Source: Treponema sp. | Lineage (GTDB): Bacteria > Spirochaetota > Spirochaetia > Treponematales > Breznakiellaceae | Assembly: GCA_031261385.1 (NCBI GenBank) | Contig: JAISJS010000409.1 | Coordinates: forward strand, 1-5,984 | Direction: 5' to 3' | Length of the DNA: 5,984 nt | Part shown: piece after piece, positions 1 through 5,903 of the stretch | How positions within the stretch are numbered: the first letter of the stretch is position 1 | How the letters are laid out: each line of letters starts with the position of its first letter | Translations under genes and position numbers: made by a program | Notes under the pieces: generated by a model | The model's database searches: none | Seen by the model: only the letters and a program-made list of their open reading frames with translations | Told to the model about the DNA's origin: nothing

Positions 1-215
1 TTCCCGCAGAGTACATCATCCTGTCTTACAGTTCCGGCGGCAGGGCTACCGCAGAAGAACTGCACGATGTGTTGAGCACCCACGGAAAAATTATTGAGGC
101 CGCCGAAATTGATTACAAAAAAAATGTGATGGCGGGAATGAAGTGGACCAATGACTGGACAAAAGATACTGAAGAAAAACACCGGGAATTTTTATTTCTG
201 GTGAGGAAAAAGTAA
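1..215 (+). CDS. Probable adenine-specific DNA methyltransferase, C-terminal fragment
   Basis: An open frame enters from the left edge (first full codon at position 3) and runs 70 codons to a TAA at 213-215. The start and catalytic part lie outside the window. The visible tail begins PAEYIILSYSSGGRATAEEL and ends in EFLFLVRKK. The 'LSYSS-G' strand followed by an acidic helix, then a late Tyr-Lys-Lys segment, is what I associate with the C-terminal end of D12-class (Dam-like) N6-adenine methyltransferases, often the modification enzyme of a restriction system. No catalytic DPPY motif is visible because it would lie upstream. The gene converges on pyrD with only 36 bp between the stop codons and has no evident link to pyrimidine synthesis. 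The family call rests on a short segment; the reading frame itself is secure. Confidence 0.65.
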   Translation, partial: PAEYIILSYSSGGRATAEELHDVLSTHGKIIEAAEIDYKKNVMAGMKWTNDWTKDTEEKHREFLFLVRKK

Positions 216-216
216 T

Positions 217-233
217 AATTTTATTTCAAAATT
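217..233. terminator. AT-only hairpin between convergent genes, weak terminator candidate
   Basis: AATTTT (217-222) and AAAATT (228-233) form a perfect 6-bp stem with a 5-base loop. It sits between the methyltransferase stop and the pyrD stop, where a shared bidirectional terminator would be expected. The stem has no G-C pairs and no long T tract follows on either strand, so it would be a poor intrinsic terminator. Termination may be Rho-dependent or lie inside the opposing genes. Confidence 0.25.
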
Positions 234-251
234 GTAAATTGCGAAACCAGT

Positions 252-1175
252 TTAGCGTATACTCAATTCATCAATTTTTGAAAGTTTTTCCCGCCGCATA
301 TAGTTTCCGATGCCGTCAATAATTTCTATCATCGCCGCAGGATGGGCAAAGGTGGCGGAACCTATTTGAACGGCGGCGGCTCTGGCCATCAAAAATTCCA
401 GCGCATCTTCTGTATTGGCTATACCGCCCATACCAACGATGGGAACGACCTTGCCGTACTGCCGCAGTGCTTCCCAAAGTTCCCACACCATGCGCAGGGC
501 AATCGGGCGGATGGCAGGCCCTGAAAGGCCGGCGCTGACATTTTCAAAAACCGGTTTTTTTAAGTATATGTCGATTGCCATAGCCTTAAACGTATTCACG
601 AGCGAGAGGGCGTCTGCCCCGGCGTCGACACAGGCCGCCGCAACGGAAGCGATATCAGGGGCATTAGGCGAAAGTTTTACCATGAGGGGCTTGTTGGCGC
701 AGGCCTTGCGGACCTTTTCGGTCACCGCTGCGGCGGCTTCGGAATCGAGGCCAAAGGCCATGCCGCCTGCTTTAACGTTGGGGCAGGAGATATTGAGTTC
801 CAGCATGTCGATGGAAGTCTCACCCAGCAGGCGGGCGCCTTCGGCATATTCCTCTATGGTGGAACCGGAAAGGTTGGCTATCACCGCAGGTCCCAGACTG
901 CGAAGGCGCGGAAGTTCTTTTTCGATAAACGCCGCAATGCCGGGATTTTCAAGGCCGATGGAATTCATGAGCCCTGCGGGGGTTTCGTGAAGCCGCATAC
1001 CGTTGTTTCCCGGCCGGGGATTCAACGTTAATCCCTTGGTACAGATTCCCCCGAGGCGTGAAACGTCGATGAGTCCTTCATATTCACTGCCGTAGCCGAA
1101 AGTCCCCGAGGCGGCAATGACGGGATTTTTCAAATGCACGCCGGAAATGGTGACCGACATATCAATGTTATTCAA
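252..1175 (-). CDS. pyrD: Dihydroorotate dehydrogenase B (NAD+), catalytic subunit PyrD
   Basis: This is the FMN-containing catalytic subunit that oxidises dihydroorotate to orotate in the cytoplasm and passes electrons to PyrK. The 307 residues match the usual class 1B length. Visible motifs are an N-terminal KNPVIAASGTFGYG (16-29), NSIGLENPG (71-79), the active-site segment ELNISCPNVKAGG (126-138) with Cys131 as the expected catalytic base, NTFKAMAID (194-202), AGLSGPAIRPIALRM (215-229), and the FMN phosphate-binding GMGGI (248-252) and IGSATF (271-276). A cysteine rather than serine base, together with the adjacent pyrK, supports class 1B over the quinone-linked class 2. The start is taken as TTG at 1175-1173, because GGAGGA lies 8 bases upstream; the first ATG (1160) would be 23 bases from it. 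The gene overlaps the end of pyrK by 8 bp, implying translational coupling, and is the last gene of the operon. Confidence 0.96.
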   Translation of the reverse strand: MNNIDMSVTISGVHLKNPVIAASGTFGYGSEYEGLIDVSRLGGICTKGLTLNPRPGNNGMRLHETPAGLMNSIGLENPGIAAFIEKELPRLRSLGPAVIANLSGSTIEEYAEGARLLGETSIDMLELNISCPNVKAGGMAFGLDSEAAAAVTEKVRKACANKPLMVKLSPNAPDIASVAAACVDAGADALSLVNTFKAMAIDIYLKKPVFENVSAGLSGPAIRPIALRMVWELWEALRQYGKVVPIVGMGGIANTEDALEFLMARAAAVQIGSATFAHPAAMIEIIDGIGNYMRREKLSKIDELSIR

Positions 1176-2055
1176 AAATCACATCCTCCGCGTTAAAGAT
1201 GGGGCCGTCGGCACAGCAGCGCCGGTTACCGTTGACTGTTTTAACGGTACAGCCCAGACAGGCGCCGACACCGCAGGCCATGTGTTTTTCCATGCTGATA
1301 AAACACGGTGTTCCCGCCGCTTTGCATTTTGCCGCTACCGCTTTGAGCATAGGTTCGGGCCCACAGGCGCAGACCGCAGAATATTTAGCCGGATCTAGGA
1401 AGTCCGGGATGCGGCCTTTTTGACCCTCACTGCCATCTTCGGTTGCGAGGATCAATTTTCCTGCATACAGTTCTGCTGAATCAAGAATGCCAAAACGTAA
1501 TTCTCCTTTTTTTGAACTGCTTCTAAAACCTGCATAAAAACTATAATTTGGGGTATACGTATAGTCACCTTCTATTTGACCCGGTTCCTCACCATATTTC
1601 TTTAGCTCATTGGCAAATGCAAGAAGCGGCGCAACTCCGATGCCCCCGCCGATAAGGGCAATGAGCTTGTCCGGCTTAACAAAATCTTCCCAACAATTCC
1701 CCAGCGGCCCGATTAACTCCGCTTCATCGCCGACCTGCATTTTAGCCAATTCTTCAATACCTTTACCACGGTATGCAATCAGAAAACGCACCGTATCGTT
1801 AGTCATGAATTCGACATGAGCTGCGCTTTTCCCCCGAAGCCGTCTGCGGTTTTCCCCGGTATCTTTTATGGCTTTTTGCCAAAGGGCAGCACTTACCGGC
1901 CTGCCCAAAAATACCGAACTTCGTTTTGGTTTAACAAGAAAAAACTGCCCCGCTTTGGGAACATCGCCGGACCAGGAAAAATCAAGAGAAAAAATTTCCC
2001 TGGTGATAAAAGTTTTGTTGAGGAGCCGGCTCGAAAGACATTGTTTCACAGGCAT
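1168..2055 (-). CDS. pyrK: Dihydroorotate dehydrogenase B, electron-transfer subunit PyrK
   Basis: PyrK is the FAD and [2Fe-2S] subunit that passes electrons from PyrD to NAD+. The domain order is typical. A ferredoxin-reductase-like FAD domain carries GRPVS (51-55), a nucleotide-binding domain carries GGGIGVAPLLAFA (136-148) and CGPEPML (231-237), and a C-terminal cluster domain carries MACGVGACLGC (259-269) and CADGPIF (281-287). The likely cluster ligands are Cys261, Cys266, Cys269 and Cys281. The protein is 295 residues, longer than the roughly 255-265 I expect. The excess falls in two places: about residues 58-85, basic and after the FAD motif, and about 156-171, Tyr-rich. Both look like surface insertions and keep the frame. 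The ATG at 2055 has GGAG 9 bases upstream and overlaps the end of pyrF by 10 bp. Confidence 0.95.
   Translation of the reverse strand: MPVKQCLSSRLLNKTFITREIFSLDFSWSGDVPKAGQFFLVKPKRSSVFLGRPVSAALWQKAIKDTGENRRRLRGKSAAHVEFMTNDTVRFLIAYRGKGIEELAKMQVGDEAELIGPLGNCWEDFVKPDKLIALIGGGIGVAPLLAFANELKKYGEEPGQIEGDYTYTPNYSFYAGFRSSSKKGELRFGILDSAELYAGKLILATEDGSEGQKGRIPDFLDPAKYSAVCACGPEPMLKAVAAKCKAAGTPCFISMEKHMACGVGACLGCTVKTVNGNRRCCADGPIFNAEDVIFE
1184..1189 (-). promoter_or_regulatory. Shine-Dalgarno site of pyrD, supporting a TTG start
   Basis: GGAGGA on the minus strand lies within the last codons of pyrK, 8 bases before the TTG at 1175. No comparable site precedes the next ATG at 1160, so this site decides the start. 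Confidence 0.75.
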
Positions 2056-2978
2056 TTCACCGCACTCCGTATCGCGTCACGCATTTCAATAGCGGCCAAT
2101 CTTGCGGCTTCGGCAGCATAGGCGTTATCAATTTTTTCGGTAGCTTTACCCTCTTTTTCCGCCGCACTTGTCCACGCTTTTAAAATTGAACGTGAGGCGT
2201 TTACCACGCCGCCGTTGCCATCCCGCAGAAGCAGGGCCGCATCGTCCGCGGCGCCGCCCTGCGCGCCGTAACCGGGTATAAGAAAAAAAAGATTGTCCCG
2301 TTTTGCGCGAATGGCGGCGGCCTCGTCACGCTCGGTACAACCGACAACCGCGCCGAAAGCGCCGTAACCGTATTTGCCTTTATGGGCTTCCGCCAACTGC
2401 GAAAGTTTATCACCGACTGCGTCGTAGAGCCTGAAGGGACTTTTGCTGCCGGAAGAATTTATCGTATTTTCATTCAGTTCAAGGTATTCAAAATCCCGCA
2501 TACCCTTGTTGCTGGTCCGCATCAGCACAAAGGCGCCCTTGCCTTTAGTGTCCGCATACGAAAGCCAGGGCTCAATGGAATCCATGCCCATATACGGAGA
2601 AAGGGTGACAAAATCCGCCTCAAAGTCCCCGTCAAAGTGGGATTTCGCATAACGCAGGGCCGTATCGGCAATGTCGCCGCGTTTGATATCGGCAATGACA
2701 AGACTTCCCCTTTCGCGGATGTATTTAAGGGTTTTTGCATACACCTTAAGGCCTGCAAGCCCCAGCTCCTCATAATAGGCGATCTGCACCTTAAAACAGG
2801 CCGCAGTACCGGCGGCCGCGTCGATAAGGGCCTTGTTAAAGGCCAGCACTGCTTCCGCGTCCGTTACAGCCCTGCGGCGCTCGGCGGGGGGAATGTACTC
2901 CGCCGCAGTATCCATGCCGACGCAGACATGGCCGCGGGCCGTTACTGCCTCAAAAAGTTTATCCATGTTGTACATCAT
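2046..2978 (-). CDS. pyrF: Orotidine 5'-phosphate decarboxylase, long (type 2) form
   Basis: This enzyme decarboxylates OMP to UMP, the last step of the pathway. At 310 residues it belongs to the longer bacterial subfamily rather than the ~235-residue E. coli type. Visible motifs are HVCVGMD (17-23), the catalytic DIKRGDIADTA (97-107) containing the Asp-x-Lys-x-x-Asp residues D97, K99 and D102, TLSPYMGMDSIEPW (125-138), the phosphate-binding loop PGYGAQGG (235-242) and VVNASRSIL (258-266). The start ATG overlaps the pyrC stop in an ATGA arrangement. A second ATG follows directly (2975) and a third lies at 2966 (MDKLFEAV). A GGGGGA tract shortly upstream favours 2978 or 2975, but the exact start is uncertain by up to four residues. 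Confidence 0.95.
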   Translation of the reverse strand: MMYNMDKLFEAVTARGHVCVGMDTAAEYIPPAERRRAVTDAEAVLAFNKALIDAAAGTAACFKVQIAYYEELGLAGLKVYAKTLKYIRERGSLVIADIKRGDIADTALRYAKSHFDGDFEADFVTLSPYMGMDSIEPWLSYADTKGKGAFVLMRTSNKGMRDFEYLELNENTINSSGSKSPFRLYDAVGDKLSQLAEAHKGKYGYGAFGAVVGCTERDEAAAIRAKRDNLFFLIPGYGAQGGAADDAALLLRDGNGGVVNASRSILKAWTSAAEKEGKATEKIDNAYAAEAARLAAIEMRDAIRSAVKCL

Positions 2979-4369
2979 TGTTCCCCCGCAGAAAAAACGA
3001 TACGGCCCCGTTGAATTGTCATAAGGATTTTACCCCAAAGTTCCCACCCTTCAAAAGGGGTACAATGCCCGCGTGAATAAAAATTGTTTCCCTTCACGGT
3101 CCGGACAGCATTGAGATCGGCGATCACAAGGTCCGCACGCAGTCCCGGCGCGATCCGTCCGCGATCATCAAGCCCCAGTATACGTGCGGGATTGGCGCTC
3201 ATCAATGCGGAGAGACGGCGCAGATCAAATTTTTTTTGCCGGCTATCACCGCTGCGCCCCGTTTCCGGTTGATCGTTTTTCGCAATTAAATTTGTATAAC
3301 ATGATGCAAAACCTGTTTCCAGTCCGGTAAATCCGGGTGCGCCTGCCGCTTTATCCGCTTTGGTATGGGGCGCATGGTCTGTTGCAATGGCGTCGATGGT
3401 TCCATCCTGAATTGCGGCAATGATTGCCTGTCGATCTTCTTCTGTCCGTAAAGGTGGATTTACCCTGCCATACGATTCATCTCCAAGTTTATGGGCATCA
3501 CCTTCGGTGCAGCTAATGTGGTGGGGCGTCGCCTCGCAAGTCAGGGTGAAAGATGGAGAGTGGAGGGTGGAAGGTGGAAGGGTGGATTTTGTATTGCGGA
3601 TCATTTCTGCAGATTCTTTTGTGGATACATGGGCAATGTGGATGTGACAGCCCGCCTGTTTGCCCAATTCAATGGCCCGGCGGACACCGTTGTTTTCTTC
3701 AATTCGGCTCCACACGGAACGGGGCTTGCGCTGCTGTTTCGCTGTTTCTGCTTCGCCGCCGCCAAAATCGCAGTGGCATGAGACGGGGACACCAAGACGG
3801 CGAGCTTCTTTTAACGCGGCAAGAAAAATCGCCTCATCGTTGATGTCCTTGCCGTCCTCGGAAAGCATTAACGGCAAGCGGGCCTGTCCATCCCCTGCAG
3901 GCAGTTCTGATATTCCGGAAAGTTCTTTTCCGTCCATGTTTTTGGTGAGGGACAATACCGGATAGAGATCGATTAAATTGAGAACATCTGAACGCTTTTT
4001 CAAAGCGGCGGCTTTTTCCAGGGTGTCAGTCACCGGTTTTGTATTAGCCATGCAGACTACGGTACCGTAACCGCCTGCAGCGGCGGCAAGGGACGCGGAT
4101 TCCAGCGTTTCCTTATCGGGAAAACCGGGATCGCGGAAATGAGCGTGAAGATCGATAAAGGCCGGCATGAGGGTCAGTTTTCTCCTGCCCTGAATGACCA
4201 TATCCGCATCAACTTCGGCACGTTCAACTTCTTTGGTATTGAGTACGTTTTGCGGGAAATCTTCCTCGTCAGAAATTACCGCGCCAATAATCCCGTTATC
4301 AATTACCACCGATCCCACAAAGTTTGATGTTTCATCAACAATGTGAAAATTTTTAAGGACTAATCTCAT
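2975..4369 (-). CDS. pyrC: Dihydroorotase (class I), with an internal repeat insertion
   Basis: This zinc amidohydrolase interconverts carbamoyl aspartate and dihydroorotate. The expected ligands and motifs are present: DLHAHFRDPG (73-82, His75 and His77), MANTKP (107-112), LSEDGK (169-174, Asp172 in the position of the class I bridging Asp), CHCD (198-201, His199), HIAHVST (244-250, His247), VNPPLR (303-308) and the catalytic ATDHAPHT (329-336, Asp331). The C-terminal TPFEGWELWGK segment is also typical. At 464 residues it is some 30 longer than common class I enzymes. Part of the excess is a Ser/Thr/Pro-rich stretch at 262-275, encoded by a heptanucleotide repeat, in the loop before the LTCEATPHH strand; another is a polar linker near 366-380. 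All catalytic residues remain, so the enzyme is probably active. The ATG shares one base with the pyrI TAA stop; AGGA (4374-4377) is a modest ribosome binding site. Confidence 0.95.
   Translation of the reverse strand: MRLVLKNFHIVDETSNFVGSVVIDNGIIGAVISDEEDFPQNVLNTKEVERAEVDADMVIQGRRKLTLMPAFIDLHAHFRDPGFPDKETLESASLAAAAGGYGTVVCMANTKPVTDTLEKAAALKKRSDVLNLIDLYPVLSLTKNMDGKELSGISELPAGDGQARLPLMLSEDGKDINDEAIFLAALKEARRLGVPVSCHCDFGGGEAETAKQQRKPRSVWSRIEENNGVRRAIELGKQAGCHIHIAHVSTKESAEMIRNTKSTLPPSTLHSPSFTLTCEATPHHISCTEGDAHKLGDESYGRVNPPLRTEEDRQAIIAAIQDGTIDAIATDHAPHTKADKAAGAPGFTGLETGFASCYTNLIAKNDQPETGRSGDSRQKKFDLRRLSALMSANPARILGLDDRGRIAPGLRADLVIADLNAVRTVKGNNFYSRGHCTPFEGWELWGKILMTIQRGRIVFSAGEQ
3543..3585. repeat. 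Degenerate heptanucleotide tandem repeat inside pyrC
   Basis: On the plus strand TGG recurs at 3554, 3561, 3568 and 3575 with exact 7-base spacing and again at 3583 after 8 bases. A degenerate unit ending TGA at 3549 precedes them. Units read AAGATGG, AGAGTGG, AGGGTGG, AAGGTGG and AAGGGTGG. The strand is purine-only apart from the T of each unit. Read as pyrC, the tract encodes STLPPSTLHSPSFTL, in which three heptads give one seven-residue period. The 8-base final unit may be a slippage or compensating event that restored frame. Confidence 0.85.
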
Positions 4370-4806
4370 TATATCCTGAAATCTCCCGGTTGTTTTATAT
4401 CATCGCAATATTCACAGCGGTACGTTCCCAATTCAGGATTCTCAAGATGAAAAACATGGGGAATATATTTTTCTGTCGAGGTGATACATCGCGGGTTTTT
4501 GCAGATCAACACATCCTCAACACGCTCGGGAAGTTTGAGTTTTATCTTCTCGGTTATTTTTTCGTTTTCGATAACATTCACCGTGATGTTGGGATCGATG
4601 AGGCCGAGCACATCAAAGTTGATGGCGATGGTGTTATCGATCTTGATGATGTCCTTCCGGCCCATACGCCGGGAAGTCGCGTTCACGAGAAAGGCCACGT
4701 TGTAAGGCGACTTGTCCAGGCCGAGCCAGTTGAAAATTTTTATTCCCAAACCCGACTTGATATGATCAATGACGATGCCGTTTTTTATTTCATCTATGTT
4801 TAGCAT
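4369..4806 (-). CDS. pyrI: Aspartate transcarbamoylase regulatory subunit
   Basis: PyrI is the non-catalytic chain that binds nucleotide effectors and holds PyrB trimers in the allosteric holoenzyme. The 145-residue protein has an N-terminal nucleotide-binding half (VIDHIKSGLGIKIFNWLGL, 12-30; VNATSRRMGRKDIIKI, 41-56) and a C-terminal zinc domain. The four zinc ligands are visible as CKNPRC (Cys102, Cys107) and CEYC (Cys131, Cys134), the spacing known from E. coli PyrI. The start is the ATG at 4806, with AGGAG 9 bases upstream. An in-frame TTG at 4815 would touch that AGGAG directly and is unlikely. The gap from the pyrB stop is 1 bp and the stop shares a base with the pyrC ATG, consistent with co-translation of both ATCase chains. 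Confidence 0.95.
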   Translation of the reverse strand: MLNIDEIKNGIVIDHIKSGLGIKIFNWLGLDKSPYNVAFLVNATSRRMGRKDIIKIDNTIAINFDVLGLIDPNITVNVIENEKITEKIKLKLPERVEDVLICKNPRCITSTEKYIPHVFHLENPELGTYRCEYCDDIKQPGDFRI

Positions 4807-4807
4807 A

Positions 4808-5728
4808 TTATACAACTCCTAAAATTGACGAGAGCAGAGCCATACGCACATACATGCCGTATTTTGCCTGCTTGAAATACGCCGCTCTGGGGTCCGTATC
4901 AACTTCTACGGCTATTTCGTTTACACGCGGCAGAGGGTGGAGCACGATGAGTTCATTTTTGGCAAGCTCCATCTTTTCTTTATTAAGAACATAGGTATCT
5001 TTAAGGCGTATATAATCTTCCTCGTTAAAAAACCGCTCGCGCTGAACCCGGGTCATATACAGCACATCCAGGCCGGGCATTGCCTCCTCAAGGCTTTTTG
5101 TTTCAAGAAATTTGATGCCCTCTTTTTGAAGCAGGTGTATGATGTATTCAGGAACTTTGAGTTCATCGGGGGCGACAAAAACCATGCCGACATCTTCATA
5201 CCGGGCAAGGGCCTTTGCCAGAGAGTGGACGGTGCGTCCGAACTTGAGATCGCCGCAGAAACCAACGGTCAGCCCCTTTATCGATCCCCGGAGCCGCTTG
5301 ATGGTTAAGAGGTCCGTTAATGTCTGAGTGGGATGATGATGGCCGCCGTCACCGGCATTGATCACCGGAACCGGTGAATAGCGGGAGGCCAACAGGGCGG
5401 CGCCTTCCTTGGGGTTCCGCATTACGATAGCGTCGGCATAACTTGCCGCCATGCGGATTGTGTCGGCAAGGCTCTCGCCCTTGGAAGCGGAGCTTGAGCC
5501 GGGATCGGCAAAGCCCAGGCAGCTTCCCCCGAGCCGCTGCATGGCCGCTTCAAAGGAGAGCCGCGTCCGGGTGCTGGGCTCAAAAAACAGGGTCGCCAGC
5601 AGCTTTCCCCTGCAGCTTTCCCGGAGGTAGCCTTCCTCGTTTTCGATCTTTTCCGCCAATGTAAAAAGATCATCCATTTCTTCAATAGTAAAGTTTCCCG
5701 GTTCAATCAGGGATCGTCCTTTAAGCAT
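4808..5728 (-). CDS. pyrB: Aspartate transcarbamoylase catalytic subunit
   Basis: PyrB condenses carbamoyl phosphate and aspartate to carbamoyl aspartate, the committed step. The 306 residues are close to E. coli PyrB (about 310). Motifs run in family order: the carbamoyl phosphate loop FFEPSTRTRLSFE (48-60), with Ser52-Thr-Arg-Thr-Arg56 at the same numbering as E. coli; the flexible-loop SASKGESLADTIR (80-92, Lys83); MRNPKEGAA (103-111); HHPTQTLTDL (131-140, His132); FGRTVHSLAKAL (163-174); the aspartate-loop MTRVQRERF (225-233); and VLHPLPRVNEI (262-272). The start is ATG 5728, preceded by AGGAGGGG. An in-frame upstream extension to a TTG at 5764 would read through the terminator-like U tract and is rejected. 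It is the first structural gene of the operon and forms the holoenzyme with PyrI. Confidence 0.97.
   Translation of the reverse strand: MLKGRSLIEPGNFTIEEMDDLFTLAEKIENEEGYLRESCRGKLLATLFFEPSTRTRLSFEAAMQRLGGSCLGFADPGSSSASKGESLADTIRMAASYADAIVMRNPKEGAALLASRYSPVPVINAGDGGHHHPTQTLTDLLTIKRLRGSIKGLTVGFCGDLKFGRTVHSLAKALARYEDVGMVFVAPDELKVPEYIIHLLQKEGIKFLETKSLEEAMPGLDVLYMTRVQRERFFNEEDYIRLKDTYVLNKEKMELAKNELIVLHPLPRVNEIAVEVDTDPRAAYFKQAKYGMYVRMALLSSILGVV
4816..4820 (-). promoter_or_regulatory. Shine-Dalgarno site of pyrI
   Basis: AGGAG on the minus strand lies within the 3' end of pyrB. Its 9-base spacing fits ATG 4806 and rules against the TTG at 4815. Confidence 0.7.
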
Positions 5729-5732
5729 TACC

Positions 5733-5738
5733 CCTCCT
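5733..5738 (-). promoter_or_regulatory. Shine-Dalgarno site of pyrB
   Basis: AGGAGG on the minus strand (within AGGAGGGG) sits 4 bases before ATG 5728 and fixes that start. It lies only 8 bases downstream of the T tract of the putative attenuator, so no room remains for other leader structure. Confidence 0.85.
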
Positions 5739-5746
5739 AAATCTGC

Positions 5747-5770
5747 AAAAAAAAAGCCGCCCAAAGGCGG
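5747..5770 (-). terminator. Intrinsic terminator in the pyrB leader, probable attenuator
   Basis: On the minus strand CCGCC (5770-5766), a UUUG loop and GGCGG (5761-5757) form a 5-bp all-GC stem; one C later comes a run of nine T residues (5755-5747). A few A residues before the stem could extend pairing with the U tract. It lies between the predicted promoter (5819-5848) and pyrB, so it should reduce transcription into the operon unless antagonised, as in pyrBI attenuation of enterobacteria. GCCGC at 5799-5795 in the leader is complementary to GCGGC at 5760-5756 and could act as a competing antiterminator. An alternative is that it ends a gene entering from beyond the right edge, but the intervening promoter argues against that as its only role. 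Confidence 0.7.
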
Positions 5771-5773
5771 TTT

Positions 5774-5812
5774 TTAAAGGTGAATTATGCTGATGCGGCA
5801 TACGGTATTCAT
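5774..5812 (-). CDS. Putative 12-residue leader peptide MNTVCRISIIHL
   Basis: The frame starts at ATG 5812-5810 and stops at TAA 5776-5774, four bases before the terminator stem. The ATG falls 7 bases after the predicted -10 box, so the transcript would begin at or next to the start codon and translation would be leaderless; no Shine-Dalgarno site is present. A ribosome at the stop codon would cover the 5' arm of the hairpin and could prevent termination, which is the logic of UTP-sensitive pyrBI attenuation. Against it: the ORF is very short, has no ribosome binding site, and could occur by chance. Confidence 0.35.
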   Translation of the reverse strand: MNTVCRISIIHL

Positions 5813-5818
5813 AGGGAT

Positions 5819-5848
5819 ATTCTAGCATATACGGACAGACTTTGGCAA
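5819..5848 (-). promoter_or_regulatory. Predicted sigma-70 type promoter of the pyr operon
   Basis: On the minus strand TTGCCA (-35, 5848-5843) is followed after 18 bases by TAGAAT (-10, 5824-5819), with TGC directly before it as an extended -10 element. The predicted start is near A5812. The -35 matches four of six and the -10 five of six consensus bases. It is the best promoter-like pair I see upstream of pyrB. Confidence 0.7.
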
Positions 5849-5903
5849 GACCCGGTAAACCGCCCTCAGTAATTCCAAATGAGGAAAAAATCGGAAGAAA
5901 TTT

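Noticed and set aside
415..990. 191-codon plus-strand open frame opposite pyrD
   Set aside because: It lies entirely antisense to a gene with clear catalytic motifs, is rich in Ala/Ser/Arg as expected of a shadow of GC-biased codons, and shows no recognisable domain.
2382..3014. 210-codon plus-strand open frame opposite pyrF
   Set aside because: Antisense to pyrF over nearly its whole length, with no domain I recognise; best explained as a codon-bias shadow.
3543..3585. CRISPR-like array or regulatory iterons in the repeat tract of pyrC
   Set aside because: The units are 7 bp, contiguous and degenerate with no spacers, and they lie within coding sequence; a simple tandem repeat explains them.
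4807..4815. Upstream TTG start for pyrI adding three residues
   Set aside because: It directly touches the AGGAG, leaving no spacer, whereas ATG 4806 is 9 bases away.
5729..5764. In-frame upstream extension of pyrB from a TTG, adding MGGFFFADLGGV
   Set aside because: It starts inside the terminator hairpin, translates the T tract as Phe residues and reads through the ribosome binding site; the ATG at 5728 has a strong AGGAGG and gives the family length.
5751..5775. Terminator acting on the plus strand
   Set aside because: The hairpin is followed by TTTTT on the plus strand as well, but no plus-strand gene leads into it because pyrB lies on the minus strand; the longer nine-T tract is on the minus strand.
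5774..5812. PyrR-binding or uracil/UMP riboswitch in the pyrB leader
   Set aside because: The leader between predicted start and hairpin is only about 40 bases and contains no PyrR-like conserved loop sequence that I can recognise.
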